Notes: a model not told the origin generated them from the letters alone. Positions 37,871 to 47,192 are shown, counted from the first letter of the stretch. The stretch is DNA of 64,000 nt from Pandoraea fibrosis (GCF_000807775.2 NZ_CP047385.1:496001-560000), one strand, 5' to 3'. Translations and numbers: made by a program.

Positions 37871-38004
37871 TCACGCGAGGCTTGTGCTGCGGCAAGTGAC
37901 ATTCGCTCGCAGCCTTTCGGTCTCGCCGTCGATTTGAGATGTTTCCGAATTTGATGGACGGGCGCGCCTATGTTGCCGCCCCAGTCATCTCTCGTCCTGA
38001 GAGA

Positions 38005-38050
38005 TGAAAAGAAAAAGACGCCCGGCTGGCCCCCCGACTAGCCGGGCGTC
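38005..38050 (-). terminator. Terminator-like hairpin pointing to the minus strand
   Basis: GACGCCCGGCT (38017-38027) pairs perfectly with AGCCGGGCGTC (38040-38050). On the plus strand it is preceded by GAAAAGAAAAA, so the T tract is on the minus strand; the plus side (ACATTTACC) has none. No minus-strand protein gene ends here. Confidence 0.65.
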
Positions 38051-38145
38051 ACATTTACCGGTCGCCTCATGCAACGACCGGAAATCGGGGCTTCCCTGAG
38101 CGGGCCCCCCCGCAAACCAGTTCCTGTGCGTTCCTTTCGATGATC

Positions 38146-38168
38146 GGATCGGTGTACTGTGCCGATCC
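38146..38168. repeat. Inverted repeat GGATCGG-N9-CCGATCC
   Basis: Perfect seven-base arms in the gap between gshA and the LuxR-family gene. It could be an operator or part of a small transcript; no function is evident. Confidence 0.45.
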
Positions 38169-38222
38169 TTCGTCCGGTTTGCATCAGCAATGGCGTGATG
38201 ATGCGACCGATTGACGCGTCCA

Positions 38223-38244
38223 ACATCCCCCGAATGGGGGATGT
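38223..38244. promoter_or_regulatory. Perfect palindrome ACATCCCCC-GAAT-GGGGGATGT
   Basis: Nine-base perfect arms around GAAT, 64 bases before the start of the LuxR-family gene. The position and symmetry suggest an operator, possibly for that regulator. Confidence 0.55.
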
Positions 38245-38308
38245 CAGTACGCGATCGAGTGGAATAGGAAATTTCCTCGGAATTGTCTGCGCTGGGAGGA
38301 ATACCGGG

Positions 38309-39538
38309 ATGCAGGGGGATATGCGTACATGCCTTCGTCAAATCCATCAATTGCCAGTGCCGATGCTCGGCTATCTGCCACTCTGGCTGGAGACGCTGCG
38401 CATCTGGCTGGCGGCAGACGGCGTAGCGGCGCTCTGGGGCCATGCGTCCGACGATCCGGATACGGCGCCGGACGGCACCTGCTGGTACGCGCCGCAAGCC
38501 CCCATGTCCGCGTGCGAACGGCTCGCCGCCAGTGGGTGGGCGATGCCGTCAGTGGCGCAATTGCAACGCGCGCTTTCGCACGGTGCATTGCTACGCGGTC
38601 ATGCGCGGCGTTCGCGAGGCTGCCCGGGGGCATTGCCGACAACGTTTCGTCGCCCGCTGGAGCTGGATCGATGTCTGCCCGACGGTGATGTACTCGACGT
38701 TTGCCTGTTGCCGGCGGTCGGCGCAAGGGTCGAGGCAGGCGAGACAAGCGAGCGAGCCGGCATGCCGCCAGCGGCGTCGGTCGGCGTGTTGCGGCTGCTG
38801 GTGTCGCGCCGCCGATCGCGGCCACGCTTCAGTGCTCGCGAGGTCACGGCATTCGAGACGGCCGCCGCGGAATTCACAACCGCTCCCGATCGCCCCGCGT
38901 TTCCCCCGCTGACGGCGATGGCACCGCCGGCGCCCAATCTGTGGTCGGAGGGGGCCGGGACCTCGGGGGCGGTCGGGGACGACGTTGCCGGCACGCTCGT
39001 CTGGCATCAGCGCCAGCCCGAGTGGGCCGACCCCGCCGCGCTGGCGCTCATGCACCGGGTCTGGCGCCCCACGGCGGGGCCCGCGTGGCCCGACGCGTGT
39101 GTCGTCGTTCAGGCGTGCCAGGCACTGGCCGATGAGTTGACGGTTCACCGCCCGGACGCCGTTTCATTGGGCGTGCAGGTCTGCAAGGCGGTGGCGGTGC
39201 CCGGTGGCACGCTGCATCTGCACGCGACGCACCTGTGCGGCATGGGCGGGCGTGCGACCGACCGCGTGCGCATTGCCCTGCACCTTGCCGTGCCGCCGGC
39301 CATTCGACTGTTGCAACGGCTCTGGGAGACCGCGCTGACGCCCGTCCAGCGCGAGATTGCGATGCGTCTGCTGGCCGGTCAATCGCGCTCGCAGACGCGG
39401 GAGGCGTGTGCCATCGGTGTGCAGACACTCAAGACGCATCTGTCGCTGATGCGTGCCCGTCTCGACCCGGTACGCGACGCCGCGCTGCTCCTCGGACTTG
39501 GCGGTCCGGGAGGGACGGGAAACATGCACCGAACGTGA
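38309..39538 (+). CDS. LuxR-family (GerE HTH) regulator of unknown input
   Basis: A 409-residue protein whose C terminus (about residues 345-395) is a LuxR/GerE helix-turn-helix: LTPVQREIAMRLLAGQSRSQTREACAIGVQTLKTHLSLMRARL. The long N-terminal part (Trp-, Pro- and Ala-rich) shows no receiver, AHL pocket or ATPase motif that I can recognise; a RRRSRPRFSAREVTAFETAAAEF stretch looks GAF-like but this is weak. The ATG at 38309 follows GGGAGGA. It sits between gshA and gshB, which are normally adjacent, so it looks like an insertion. Confidence 0.8.
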   Translation: MQGDMRTCLRQIHQLPVPMLGYLPLWLETLRIWLAADGVAALWGHASDDPDTAPDGTCWYAPQAPMSACERLAASGWAMPSVAQLQRALSHGALLRGHARRSRGCPGALPTTFRRPLELDRCLPDGDVLDVCLLPAVGARVEAGETSERAGMPPAASVGVLRLLVSRRRSRPRFSAREVTAFETAAAEFTTAPDRPAFPPLTAMAPPAPNLWSEGAGTSGAVGDDVAGTLVWHQRQPEWADPAALALMHRVWRPTAGPAWPDACVVVQACQALADELTVHRPDAVSLGVQVCKAVAVPGGTLHLHATHLCGMGGRATDRVRIALHLAVPPAIRLLQRLWETALTPVQREIAMRLLAGQSRSQTREACAIGVQTLKTHLSLMRARLDPVRDAALLLGLGGPGGTGNMHRT

Positions 39539-39672
39539 CGGTTTTCCCCGCAGCACGCCTCACGGTCGGTGCGGCGGTGCGCAGCGGCAAAACGGCGCCT
39601 CGGCTAGAATAGATGCCTGTCGCCGCAGACTGCGGTGTGTGCATCCGAACCCCCCAAGACCTCCGCCGATCG

Positions 39673-40611
39673 ATGCAGATTCTCTTTATCGCCGACCCGC
39701 TCGACCAGTTCAAAACCTACAAGGACACCACGTTCTCGATGATGCGCGAAGCGTCGCGTCGCGGGCACCGCATCTTCGCGTGCGAGCCGCACGAGATGGC
39801 GTGGCAAGGCGCAACGGTCGATGCGCGTGTGAAGGAAATCCGCCTGACGGGCGACGCGGATGCCTGGTACGACGTTGTGGAGACGCGCGTGGCGGCGCTC
39901 ACCGAGTTCGATGCGGTGCTCATGCGCAAGGACCCGCCGTTCGACATGGAGTACATCAACTCGACGTGGTTGCTCGAAATTGCCGAACGTGCCGGGGCGC
40001 GAGTCTTCAACAAGCCGAGCGCGATTCGGGACCACTCCGAAAAGCTTGCCATCGCCGAGTTTCCCCAATTCGTGGTGCCGACGCTCGTGACGCGCGACGC
40101 CGCACGGCTGCGTGCCTTTCACGCCGAACATGGCGACGTGATCTACAAGCCGCTCGACGGCATGGGGGGCACAGGCGTGTTTCGCATCGGGCCGGATGGT
40201 CGCAACCTCGGTGCCGTGATCGAGATGCTCGGTGAAAACGGCGCCCGCTCGGTGATGGCGCAGCGCTTCATTCCCGATATCAAGCTTGGGGACAAGCGAG
40301 TGCTCGTGATCGGCGGCAAGGTCGTGCCGCATTCGCTGGCGCGCATCCCGCAGGGCAATGAAGTGCGCGGCAATCTCGCCGCCGGGGGCCTTGGCGAAGC
40401 GCGCGACCTGTCGGCACGCGATCGTCAGATTGCCGAAGCATTGGCGCCGACGCTGTGGCAACGTGGCCTGCTGCTCGTGGGACTGGACGTCATTGGCGAT
40501 TACCTCACGGAAGTGAACGTCACGAGCCCGACGTGCTTCCAGGAAATCACGCAGCAGACCGGTTTCGACGTGCCGAAGATGTTCATCGACGCGCTGGAAC
40601 TGGCCGTTTGA
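39673..40611 (+). CDS. gshB: Glutathione synthetase
   Basis: Second step of glutathione synthesis, adding glycine to gamma-glutamylcysteine. A 312-residue ATP-grasp enzyme: MQILFIADPLDQFKTYKDTTFSMM, the MRKDPPFDMEYI motif, NKPSAIRDHSEKL, VIYKPLDGMGGTGVFRI and the metal site TEVNVTSPTCFQEI. TAGAAT at 39605-39610 is a likely -10. It is followed by the PTS genes as in other Burkholderiales. Confidence 0.96.
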   Translation: MQILFIADPLDQFKTYKDTTFSMMREASRRGHRIFACEPHEMAWQGATVDARVKEIRLTGDADAWYDVVETRVAALTEFDAVLMRKDPPFDMEYINSTWLLEIAERAGARVFNKPSAIRDHSEKLAIAEFPQFVVPTLVTRDAARLRAFHAEHGDVIYKPLDGMGGTGVFRIGPDGRNLGAVIEMLGENGARSVMAQRFIPDIKLGDKRVLVIGGKVVPHSLARIPQGNEVRGNLAAGGLGEARDLSARDRQIAEALAPTLWQRGLLLVGLDVIGDYLTEVNVTSPTCFQEITQQTGFDVPKMFIDALELAV

Positions 40612-40691
40612 GGGGAAGCGGGTCTGTCGCTCTGCAATTCGCTTGGGGCAGGCCCTAACATGATGAAAATTCGGGGTTTTTGCGCGCCTGC

Positions 40692-40697
40692 TAAAAT
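40692..40697 (+). promoter_or_regulatory. Possible -10 box for the PTS genes
   Basis: TAAAAT in CTGCTAAAATAAG, 80 bases before the EIIA gene. No strong -35 was found. Confidence 0.35.
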
Positions 40698-40778
40698 AAG
40701 AATCCCAAAATCGACAGGTTCGCGTTCGTCGTTGTGTTTGTATCCCGGACACCCGCGGCGCTTGGCGTGCCTAGCATC

Positions 40779-41192
40779 ATGGCTGGAATTCTGATTATTG
40801 CCCACGCACCGCTCGCCTCGGCACTTCGCGAGTGTGTTTCGCACATCTACGGCGGCTGTCCGTCGCGCATCGGCGCGATCGACGTCGTCCCCGACCAGGA
40901 CACGGCGGCACTCGTTGAGATTGCCCGTGAACGCCTCGCGCAATTGCGTGAAGACAACGGCGTGCTGGTCCTCACCGATTTGTTCGGTGCCACGCCGTCG
41001 AATGTCGCGGCGCAACTCGTCGGACCGAAAGTGCGTGTGCTCGCAGGGGTGAACCTGTCGATGCTCATCAAGGCGGTGTGTTATCGCTCCGTGCCGCTCG
41101 ACACCCTGACGGAGAAGGTGCTTTCCGGCGGATCCAAAGGTATTCTCGAAGTCGGCGCGGGTGCGCCGGCCACACACACTACGTCACACTGA
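40779..41192 (+). CDS. Mannose-type PTS EIIA protein
   Basis: A 137-residue EIIA of the mannose family. The phosphorylated histidine is H9 in AGILIIAHAPLAS, and VLVLTDLFGATPSNVA is diagnostic. There is no EIIB or EIIC gene nearby, so with HPr and enzyme I it probably forms a regulatory phosphorelay rather than a sugar importer, as in other Burkholderiales. It is four bases from ptsH. Confidence 0.92.
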   Translation: MAGILIIAHAPLASALRECVSHIYGGCPSRIGAIDVVPDQDTAALVEIARERLAQLREDNGVLVLTDLFGATPSNVAAQLVGPKVRVLAGVNLSMLIKAVCYRSVPLDTLTEKVLSGGSKGILEVGAGAPATHTTSH

Positions 41193-41195
41193 AAC

Positions 41196-41465
41196 ATGCT
41201 TCGACAAGAAACGACGATCGTAAATAAATTGGGCTTGCATGCCCGGGCATCTGCAAAGCTGACGCAACTGGCGGCGAAATTTCAGAGTGAGGTCTGGCTG
41301 ACCCGGAATGGTCGGCGCATCAACGCGAAGAGCATCATGGGCGTCATGATGCTGGCTGCCGGGATCGGCGCCAAGGTCGAAGTGGAAACCGAGGGGACCG
41401 ACGAGCAACAAGCCATGGATGAGATCCTGGCCCTCATCGCGAACAAGTTCGGCGAAGGGGAATAA
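41196..41465 (+). CDS. ptsH: Phosphocarrier protein HPr
   Basis: An 89-residue HPr. H15 in KLGLHARASAKL accepts phosphate from enzyme I, and S46 in NAKSIMGVMML is the position used by HPr kinase in bacteria that have it. It lies between the EIIA gene and ptsI. The about 158 bases to ptsI contain no gene. Confidence 0.96.
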   Translation: MLRQETTIVNKLGLHARASAKLTQLAAKFQSEVWLTRNGRRINAKSIMGVMMLAAGIGAKVEVETEGTDEQQAMDEILALIANKFGEGE

Positions 41466-41623
41466 CGCGTCGTTGCGGTAAGTTGCGGCGCATGGCAAGC
41501 GCGCCGCCGGGCGCGGACCGTGCCTGCGGACGAATCCTTGCCCACCGCAGAACGCTACCCCGAACGCAGCGAAAACACCTGGATTACGGTCGAATCATCC
41601 GCCTCTGAACTGGGGAGAGTTCC

Positions 41624-43360
41624 TTGTCTTTCACCCTGCACGGCATTCCCGTTTCGCGCGGCATCGCGATCGGACGCGCCTATTTGCTCGCGCCCGCCAC
41701 GCTCGATGTGCCGCATTATCTGCTCGATCCCTCCCAGATCGACGACGAAATCGCGCGCTTTCACGGCGCACAAGCGAGCGTCCAGCACGAACTCGATACC
41801 CTCAAGGCCGAACTGCCGGACGACGCACCGGGCGAGATGGGCGCGTTCCTCGACGTTCACTCCCTGATTCTCAACGACACGTTGCTGGCCGATGCGGTCA
41901 TCAAGCTGATTCGCGAACGCCGCTATAACGCGGAATGGGCGCTGACCACGCAGCTTGAGGTGCTTGTCGCCCGCTTCGAAGACATCGACGATGAATACCT
42001 GCGCGAGCGTCGTGCGGATATCGAGCAAGTGACCGAGCGAGTGCTCAAGGCACTTGCCGGCGCGCCCGGTATTCGCCATGTGGTTGCCGAGACCCCGCGC
42101 GACGACATGATCGTCGTGGCTCGCGATATCGCGCCTGCCGACATGCTGCAATTCAAGTCGCAGACGTTCAAGGGCTTCGTCACGGACCTGGGCGGCAAGA
42201 CGTCGCACACGGCCATCGTGGCCCGCAGTCTGGGGATTCCGGCGGCGGTCGGTGTGGCGCAAGCCAGTCTGCTCATCAAGCAGGACGACATCATCATCAT
42301 CGACGGCGACAGCGGGATTGTCATCGTGGACCCGGCGCCGATCGTGCTCGAAGAGTACAGCTACCGCCAAAGCGAGCGGGCGCTGGAAGAGCGTCGTTTG
42401 CAGCGTCTGAAGCACTCGCCCGCGCAAACCATCGATGGAACTCCCATCGAGTTGCTCGCCAACATCGAATTGCCGGAAGACGCCAAGACCGCCGTGGCCG
42501 CGGGTGCCGTCGGGGTGGGGCTGTTCCGCACGGAATTCCTTTTCATGAACGAGAAGGACGCGCCGGAAGAAGAGGCGCAATTCGAGGCGTACAAGCGCGC
42601 TGTGGAGGCGATGAAGGGGCTGCCGCTCACGATCCGCACGATCGACGTCGGTGCCGACAAACCGCTCGACAGCCACGAGACCTACGAGACCGCACCGAAC
42701 CCGGCGCTGGGCCTGCGCGCCATTCGCTGGAGCCTGTCGGAGCCCCGCATGTTCCTCACGCAGTTGCGGGCGATCTTGCGCGCATCCGCGTTCGGCAAGG
42801 TGCAGATTCTGTTCCCGATGCTCGCGCATGCACAGGAAATCGATCAGACGCTTGAACTCGTGCGCGAAGCGAAAGCACAACTCGACGCGGCGGGTCTGCT
42901 CTACGATCCGGGTGTGAAACTGGGGGCGATGATCGAAGTGCCGGCCGCCGCGCTCACGGTCTCGATGTTCCTGAAGCGACTCGATTTTCTGTCCATCGGT
43001 ACGAACGATCTGATTCAGTACACGCTGGCGATCGATCGCGCGGACAATGCCGTTGCCCATCTGTACGACCCGTTGCACCCTGCCGTGCTACGCCTGATCG
43101 CCATGACCATCCGCGAAGCGCACGCGTTCGGGGTGCCGGTGGCCGTGTGCGGCGAGATGGCCGGTGATCCGACGGCGACGCGCTTGTTGCTTGGCATGGG
43201 GCTGCGGGAGTTTTCGATGCATCCGAGCCAACTGTTGCAGGTCAAGCAGGAAATCCTGCGGGCACACCTGCCGGATCTCGAACGTCCGGTGCAGGAACTG
43301 CTTGCCGCGACCGAGCCGGAAGAAATGCAGGCGGCGTTGGCGCGTCTGGCCGTCGCTTGA
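41624..43360 (+). CDS. ptsI: Phosphoenolpyruvate-protein phosphotransferase (enzyme I)
   Basis: Enzyme I of the PTS, 578 residues. The N-terminal HPr-binding domain is followed by the phosphohistidine site GGKTSHTAIVARSLGIPAAVG, and the C-terminal PEP domain has GVGLFRTEFLFMN, LRAIRWSLSEPRMFLTQLRAI and the catalytic cysteine in VAVCGEMAGD. A TTG start at 41624 (MSFTLHGIPVSRGIAIG) is required because no ATG or GTG lies before this conserved start; GGGGAGAG precedes it. Confidence 0.96.
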   Translation: MSFTLHGIPVSRGIAIGRAYLLAPATLDVPHYLLDPSQIDDEIARFHGAQASVQHELDTLKAELPDDAPGEMGAFLDVHSLILNDTLLADAVIKLIRERRYNAEWALTTQLEVLVARFEDIDDEYLRERRADIEQVTERVLKALAGAPGIRHVVAETPRDDMIVVARDIAPADMLQFKSQTFKGFVTDLGGKTSHTAIVARSLGIPAAVGVAQASLLIKQDDIIIIDGDSGIVIVDPAPIVLEEYSYRQSERALEERRLQRLKHSPAQTIDGTPIELLANIELPEDAKTAVAAGAVGVGLFRTEFLFMNEKDAPEEEAQFEAYKRAVEAMKGLPLTIRTIDVGADKPLDSHETYETAPNPALGLRAIRWSLSEPRMFLTQLRAILRASAFGKVQILFPMLAHAQEIDQTLELVREAKAQLDAAGLLYDPGVKLGAMIEVPAAALTVSMFLKRLDFLSIGTNDLIQYTLAIDRADNAVAHLYDPLHPAVLRLIAMTIREAHAFGVPVAVCGEMAGDPTATRLLLGMGLREFSMHPSQLLQVKQEILRAHLPDLERPVQELLAATEPEEMQAALARLAVA

Positions 43361-43412
43361 TCGACTGACCCGGACGAACGTGGACCGACGAACGGACCAC
43401 GTTCCTCAAATG

Positions 43413-43451
43413 AAAAGCGGGCGCTCCGATATCGGGGCGCCCGCTTTTTTT
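43413..43451. terminator. Bidirectional terminator between ptsI and moeB
   Basis: A long stem, AAAAGCGGGCGC paired with GCGCCCGCTTTT, with an inner CCGAT/ATCGG pair, ending in a run of T residues on the plus strand and AAAA on the other side. It serves both convergent genes. Confidence 0.92.
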
Positions 43452-43473
43452 GCGGCGCTTCGTTTCGCGGGAC

Positions 43474-44226
43474 TCAGTGACGCTGTCCGCAAACCTTGCA
43501 TTCGGGATTGCGCGCGCAGTGCATGGTGTGCCAACTCATCTTGCGTCCGTCGAGCATCTGGAGGCGGCCAACCAACGGCACGCCCACCCCCGTGATGAGC
43601 TTGATGGCTTCGGCTGCCTGCATGCTGCCGATGATGCCCACGAGCGGCGCGAGCACCCCCATCGTGGCGCAGGCCTGCTCGGGGAACGGTTCGTCCGCCG
43701 GGAAGATGCATTCGTAGCAGGGCGACGCATCGTTGCGCACATCGAAGACGCTGATCTGTCCGTCGAAGCGCAGCGCCGCGCCGGACACCAGCGGCACGCC
43801 CGCCGCCACGCAGGCGCGATTGACCGCGTGACGCGTAGCGAAGTTGTCCGAGCCGTCGAGTACCACGGTGGCGTCGCGTGCCAGCGCGGTGAGCCGCGCT
43901 TCGTCCACGCGTTCGCCGATGACGTCGACGATCACGTCCGGGTTGATCTGGGCGATGCGGTCTCGTCCCGAAATCACCTTGGGCCGGCCCACGCTCTGCG
44001 TGTCGTGAAGAATCTGACGTTGCAGATTGGTGAGGTCGACGACGTCGTCGTCGATCAAGGTGATGCGTCCGACGCCCGACGCCGCCAGATAGAGTGCCGC
44101 GGGCGAGCCGAGGCCGCCAGCCCCCACGATCACGGCGTGGGCGGCGAGCAAGCGCTCCTGACCCTCGATGCCGAGTTCGTCGAGCAGGATATGGCGGGAG
44201 TAACGCAGCAACTGATCGTCGTTCAT
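43474..44226 (-). CDS. moeB: MoeB/ThiF-family adenylyltransferase
   Basis: A 250-residue E1-like enzyme that adenylates the C terminus of a small sulfur carrier (MoaD or ThiS). It has the nucleotide site VIVGAGGLGSPAALYLAASGVGRITLIDDDVVDLTNLQRQ, the DGSDNFATRHAVN segment and zinc cysteines in CYEC and CKVC. A rhodanese domain is absent. It follows ctpA on the minus strand, separated by a terminator-like hairpin. Confidence 0.92.
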   Translation of the reverse strand: MNDDQLLRYSRHILLDELGIEGQERLLAAHAVIVGAGGLGSPAALYLAASGVGRITLIDDDVVDLTNLQRQILHDTQSVGRPKVISGRDRIAQINPDVIVDVIGERVDEARLTALARDATVVLDGSDNFATRHAVNRACVAAGVPLVSGAALRFDGQISVFDVRNDASPCYECIFPADEPFPEQACATMGVLAPLVGIIGSMQAAEAIKLITGVGVPLVGRLQMLDGRKMSWHTMHCARNPECKVCGQRH

Positions 44227-44243
44227 CGCAAACCGGAGAGGAA

Positions 44244-44276
44244 TAAAAAACCGTGCCGGCTTTCGCGGGCACGGTT
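44244..44276 (-). terminator. Terminator between ctpA and moeB (minus strand)
   Basis: AACCGTGCC and GGCACGGTT form a nine-base-pair stem, and the plus-strand AATAAAAAA becomes a T tract on the minus strand. It ends only 18 bases before the moeB start codon, so moeB either depends on read-through or has a promoter within ctpA. Confidence 0.85.
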
Positions 44277-44295
44277 TGCAGTGTAAAGCGGATGC

Positions 44296-45855
44296 TTACT
44301 TCTTGTCTGCCGGCTTTGCCGGTACGACGGTATCGGTCTTGGGGTCCGTCTTGGCACCGGCTGCCGGTGCCGCAGCCTTGGCGGCGGCGTCCTTGGGCAG
44401 CGGACCGGCGTTGGCTTCCAGACGCGACTTCGTGCGCTGGACCGGCTCGCCCTTGAGCTGATGGATGGCCTGCTGGAGCATGAAGTCGTCGGCACTGCCC
44501 AGATCCGGCAGGCGTTCCTCACGTTCCTTCTTGCGCTCGTCCGGCGTCTTCTTCGCGTTCTCTTCCTCGAGGCGGCGCAGTTCTTCCAGGCGGCGGGCTT
44601 CGCGGGCGTCGATTTCCTTCTGCTCGTCAGGCGTTTGCGTGTTGTGCAGGTGGTTCTGGTAATCGATTTCGCGCGTGACCAGCACGTCGTCCGGATCGCC
44701 CTTCGGATTCTGGTCGACCGGCACGTCCGGCTTGATACCGATGGACTGGATCGAGCGGCCGCTCGGCGTGTAGTAGTACGCCGTGGTCAGACGCAGGGCA
44801 GTGTCCGGCGACAGTTGACGCACGGTCTGCACCGAGCCCTTGCCGAAGGTCGTCTTGCCCATGATCAGCGCACGCTTCGAATCCTGCAGTGCACCCGCCA
44901 CGATTTCCGAGGCCGAGGCCGAGTAGGCGTTCACCAGCACTACCATCGGCACCGTCTTCCAGAAGGCGGCTTCACCCTTGAGCGGATCGTCCGGGCTGGC
45001 CGACAGGCGGTAGTTGTCGAACGTGGCCGTGTACTTCTGCTTGGCGTCTTCGATCTGACCGTTGGTCGTCACGACCGTGGCACCTTCCTTGAGGAAGGCG
45101 GCGGACACGCCGACTGCGGACTGGAGAATACCGCCGCCGTTGTTACGCAGATCGAGCACCAGACCCTTCAGCGGTTGATCCTTGGCCAGCTCCTGGAGCT
45201 TCTTGGCCAGATCCGGCACGGTGCGTTCCTGGAAGCTGGTGATACGCACGTAACCGATACCCGGCTCGAGCATCTTGCCCTTCACGCTCTGCACGCGAAT
45301 TTCCGCACGCACGATCGACACCGGGAAGGTGCGCTCGTCGGACTTGCGGAAGATCGTCAGCGTGACCTTGCTGCCGGGGGCGCCGCGCATACGCTTGACC
45401 GCCTGGTCGAGCGTCATGCCGCGCACGGGCTTGTCGTCGATACGGGTGATCAGGTCGCCGGGCTTCAGGCCTGCCTTGAAGGCCGGGCTGTCTTCGATCG
45501 GCGAGATCACCTTCACGAGGCCGTCTTCCTGCGAAATCTCGATGCCGAGACCCGCGAAGCGGCCGCGCGTCTGCTCTTGCAGCTCTTTGTATTCTTCCTT
45601 GTCGAGATACGACGAGTGCGGATCGAGGCTCGACACCATGCCCTTGATCGCCGCGGTCAGCAGCTTCTTGTCGTCGACCGGTTGCACATACTCACGCTTG
45701 ATCTGACCGAACACTTCGGCCAGCAGGCGAAGCTGTTCGAGCGGCAATGGCGTGGTAGCGCTTTGTGCGGAAGCCTGCGAGAACGCGAGGGTGGCAGCCG
45801 CACCGGTCGCGAGGCCCAGCACGATCAGGCCGATGTGTTTGAGGGTTTGGCGCAT
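44296..45855 (-). CDS. ctpA: S41 family C-terminal processing peptidase
   Basis: A periplasmic serine protease of 519 residues. A signal sequence or anchor (about residues 1-31, LAFSQASAQ) is followed by a helical region, a PDZ domain (GIEISQEDGLVKVISPIEDSPAFKAGLKPGDLITRI) and the S41 catalytic domain with serine in NAYSASASEIVAGAL and lysine in GKTTFGKGSVQT. The C-terminal about 100 residues are charged (DEQKEIDAREARRLEELRR) and Ala/Lys-rich. It probably processes envelope proteins or peptidoglycan hydrolases. Confidence 0.95.
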   Translation of the reverse strand: MRQTLKHIGLIVLGLATGAAATLAFSQASAQSATTPLPLEQLRLLAEVFGQIKREYVQPVDDKKLLTAAIKGMVSSLDPHSSYLDKEEYKELQEQTRGRFAGLGIEISQEDGLVKVISPIEDSPAFKAGLKPGDLITRIDDKPVRGMTLDQAVKRMRGAPGSKVTLTIFRKSDERTFPVSIVRAEIRVQSVKGKMLEPGIGYVRITSFQERTVPDLAKKLQELAKDQPLKGLVLDLRNNGGGILQSAVGVSAAFLKEGATVVTTNGQIEDAKQKYTATFDNYRLSASPDDPLKGEAAFWKTVPMVVLVNAYSASASEIVAGALQDSKRALIMGKTTFGKGSVQTVRQLSPDTALRLTTAYYYTPSGRSIQSIGIKPDVPVDQNPKGDPDDVLVTREIDYQNHLHNTQTPDEQKEIDAREARRLEELRRLEEENAKKTPDERKKEREERLPDLGSADDFMLQQAIHQLKGEPVQRTKSRLEANAGPLPKDAAAKAAAPAAGAKTDPKTDTVVPAKPADKK

Positions 45856-46250
45856 ATAGGCGTGGAAATTCCGGATTTTTCGGGGCGCCCGCCAATGGGC
45901 GCGCGCACTTTGGCGAAGTATAACCGTTTGCCCGCAGGGCGGGCATTGGCCATTCGACAGGGACTTTTCCCGAGTGGTTCGACAAAAAGTTCCATTCGAT
46001 GTGCCGCTGTGACGGGATTTTGAGCGGGCGTCGTCCAATAGCGCGTGGCTTTTGCCGGCGGCGCGCGCATTGGCAGACGTTGCGCAGCCGAAAAAGCGAC
46101 GCCTCGAACGCCGTCGACATCGTGTTACGGGGTATTACGGGCGAGGCGGAAAAAGCGGGGAAGGGCGGAGAAAGCGGGAGGCGGAGGGAGCGCGCACCGC
46201 GCGGGGCGGTGCGCCGGGTTCCGAGGCTCGCGTCACGCGAGCGCCGGCGA
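45856..46250. other. Gap between gpmA and ctpA, no gene seen
   Basis: About 395 bases. A purine-rich stretch occurs near 46140-46195 (repeats of GGCGGA and GCGGGGA). It should also hold the ctpA promoter on the minus strand, which I could not place. Confidence 0.5.
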
Positions 46251-46997
46251 TTACTTCGACTTGCCTTGCGCAGCCACGGCGGCCAGCGCGCCGGCGATCT
46301 TCTCCTGATCGCCCAGATAGTAATGACGGATCGGCTTGAGTTCGGCGTCCAGTTCATACACGAGCGGCGTGCCGTTCGGAATGTTCAGGCCGGCGATGTC
46401 GTCGTCGGAGATGTTGTCGAGGTGCTTGATGAGCGCACGCAGCGAATTGCCGTGGGCGGCGACGAGCACCTGCTTGCCGGCACGCACCGCCGGGCCGATC
46501 GACTCGTTCCACAGCGGCAGCACGCGAGCCACGGTGTCTTTAAGGCACTCGGTGAGCGGGATCTCTTCGCGCTTGAGCTTGGCGTAACGCGGGTCGTTGT
46601 ACGAGCTGCGCTCGTCGTCCGCAGCCAACGGGGGCGGCGGCGTGTCGTAGCTGCGACGCCAGACATGGACCTGATCGTCGCCGTACTTGGCCGCGGTCTC
46701 GGCCTTGTTCAGGCCTGCGAGGGCGCCGTAGTGACGCTCGTTCAGGCGCCAGGTATGCACGACGGGGATCCACATCTGGTCCATGGCGTCCTGCACATGC
46801 CACAGGGTGCGGATCGCGCGCTTGAGGACCGACGTGTAGGCGAGATCGAACTTGAACCCGGCCTCGGCGAGCAGATTGCCGGCCTGGCTGGCTTCCGCGA
46901 CGCCTTTTTCGGTCAGGTCGACGTCGACCCAGCCGGTGAAGCGATTTTCCTTGTTCCACGTCGATTCGCCGTGGCGGATGAGAACGAGCTTGTACAT
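46251..46997 (-). CDS. gpmA: 2,3-bisphosphoglycerate-dependent phosphoglycerate mutase
   Basis: Glycolytic enzyme that interconverts 3- and 2-phosphoglycerate. The 248-residue protein has the phosphohistidine motif [44 protein letters not shown], and the second histidine in [18 protein letters not shown]. The start at 46997 is the first residue of the conserved sequence. It is divergent from the rhodanese-grxC-secB genes. Confidence 0.97.
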   Translation of the reverse strand: MYKLVLIRHGESTWNKENRFTGWVDVDLTEKGVAEASQAGNLLAEAGFKFDLAYTSVLKRAIRTLWHVQDAMDQMWIPVVHTWRLNERHYGALAGLNKAETAAKYGDDQVHVWRRSYDTPPPPLAADDERSSYNDPRYAKLKREEIPLTECLKDTVARVLPLWNESIGPAVRAGKQVLVAAHGNSLRALIKHLDNISDDDIAGLNIPNGTPLVYELDAELKPIRHYYLGDQEKIAGALAAVAAQGKSK

Positions 46998-47192
46998 GAG
47001 CAAACTTCTGTCAGAGTTGGAAAGCGGGGGCAGCCGACGGGGACGGAGGCGGTTCGCGGCGCCTTGCGCGACAAGGCCGGGCAAGGGCTTTGCAGCATTA
47101 ATTCAGGGACATTTCGGGCAGCAGTGAAGCGGCCGCCGACGTCCGGCGCAGCGATTGGCAACGCAACCCGTCGGCGCAATCACGGATTATTT

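Noticed and set aside
37985..38497. Minus-strand open frame of 170 codons over the gshA-LuxR gap
   Set aside because: It has no ribosome site or recognisable domain, overlaps the LuxR-family gene, and covers a hairpin.
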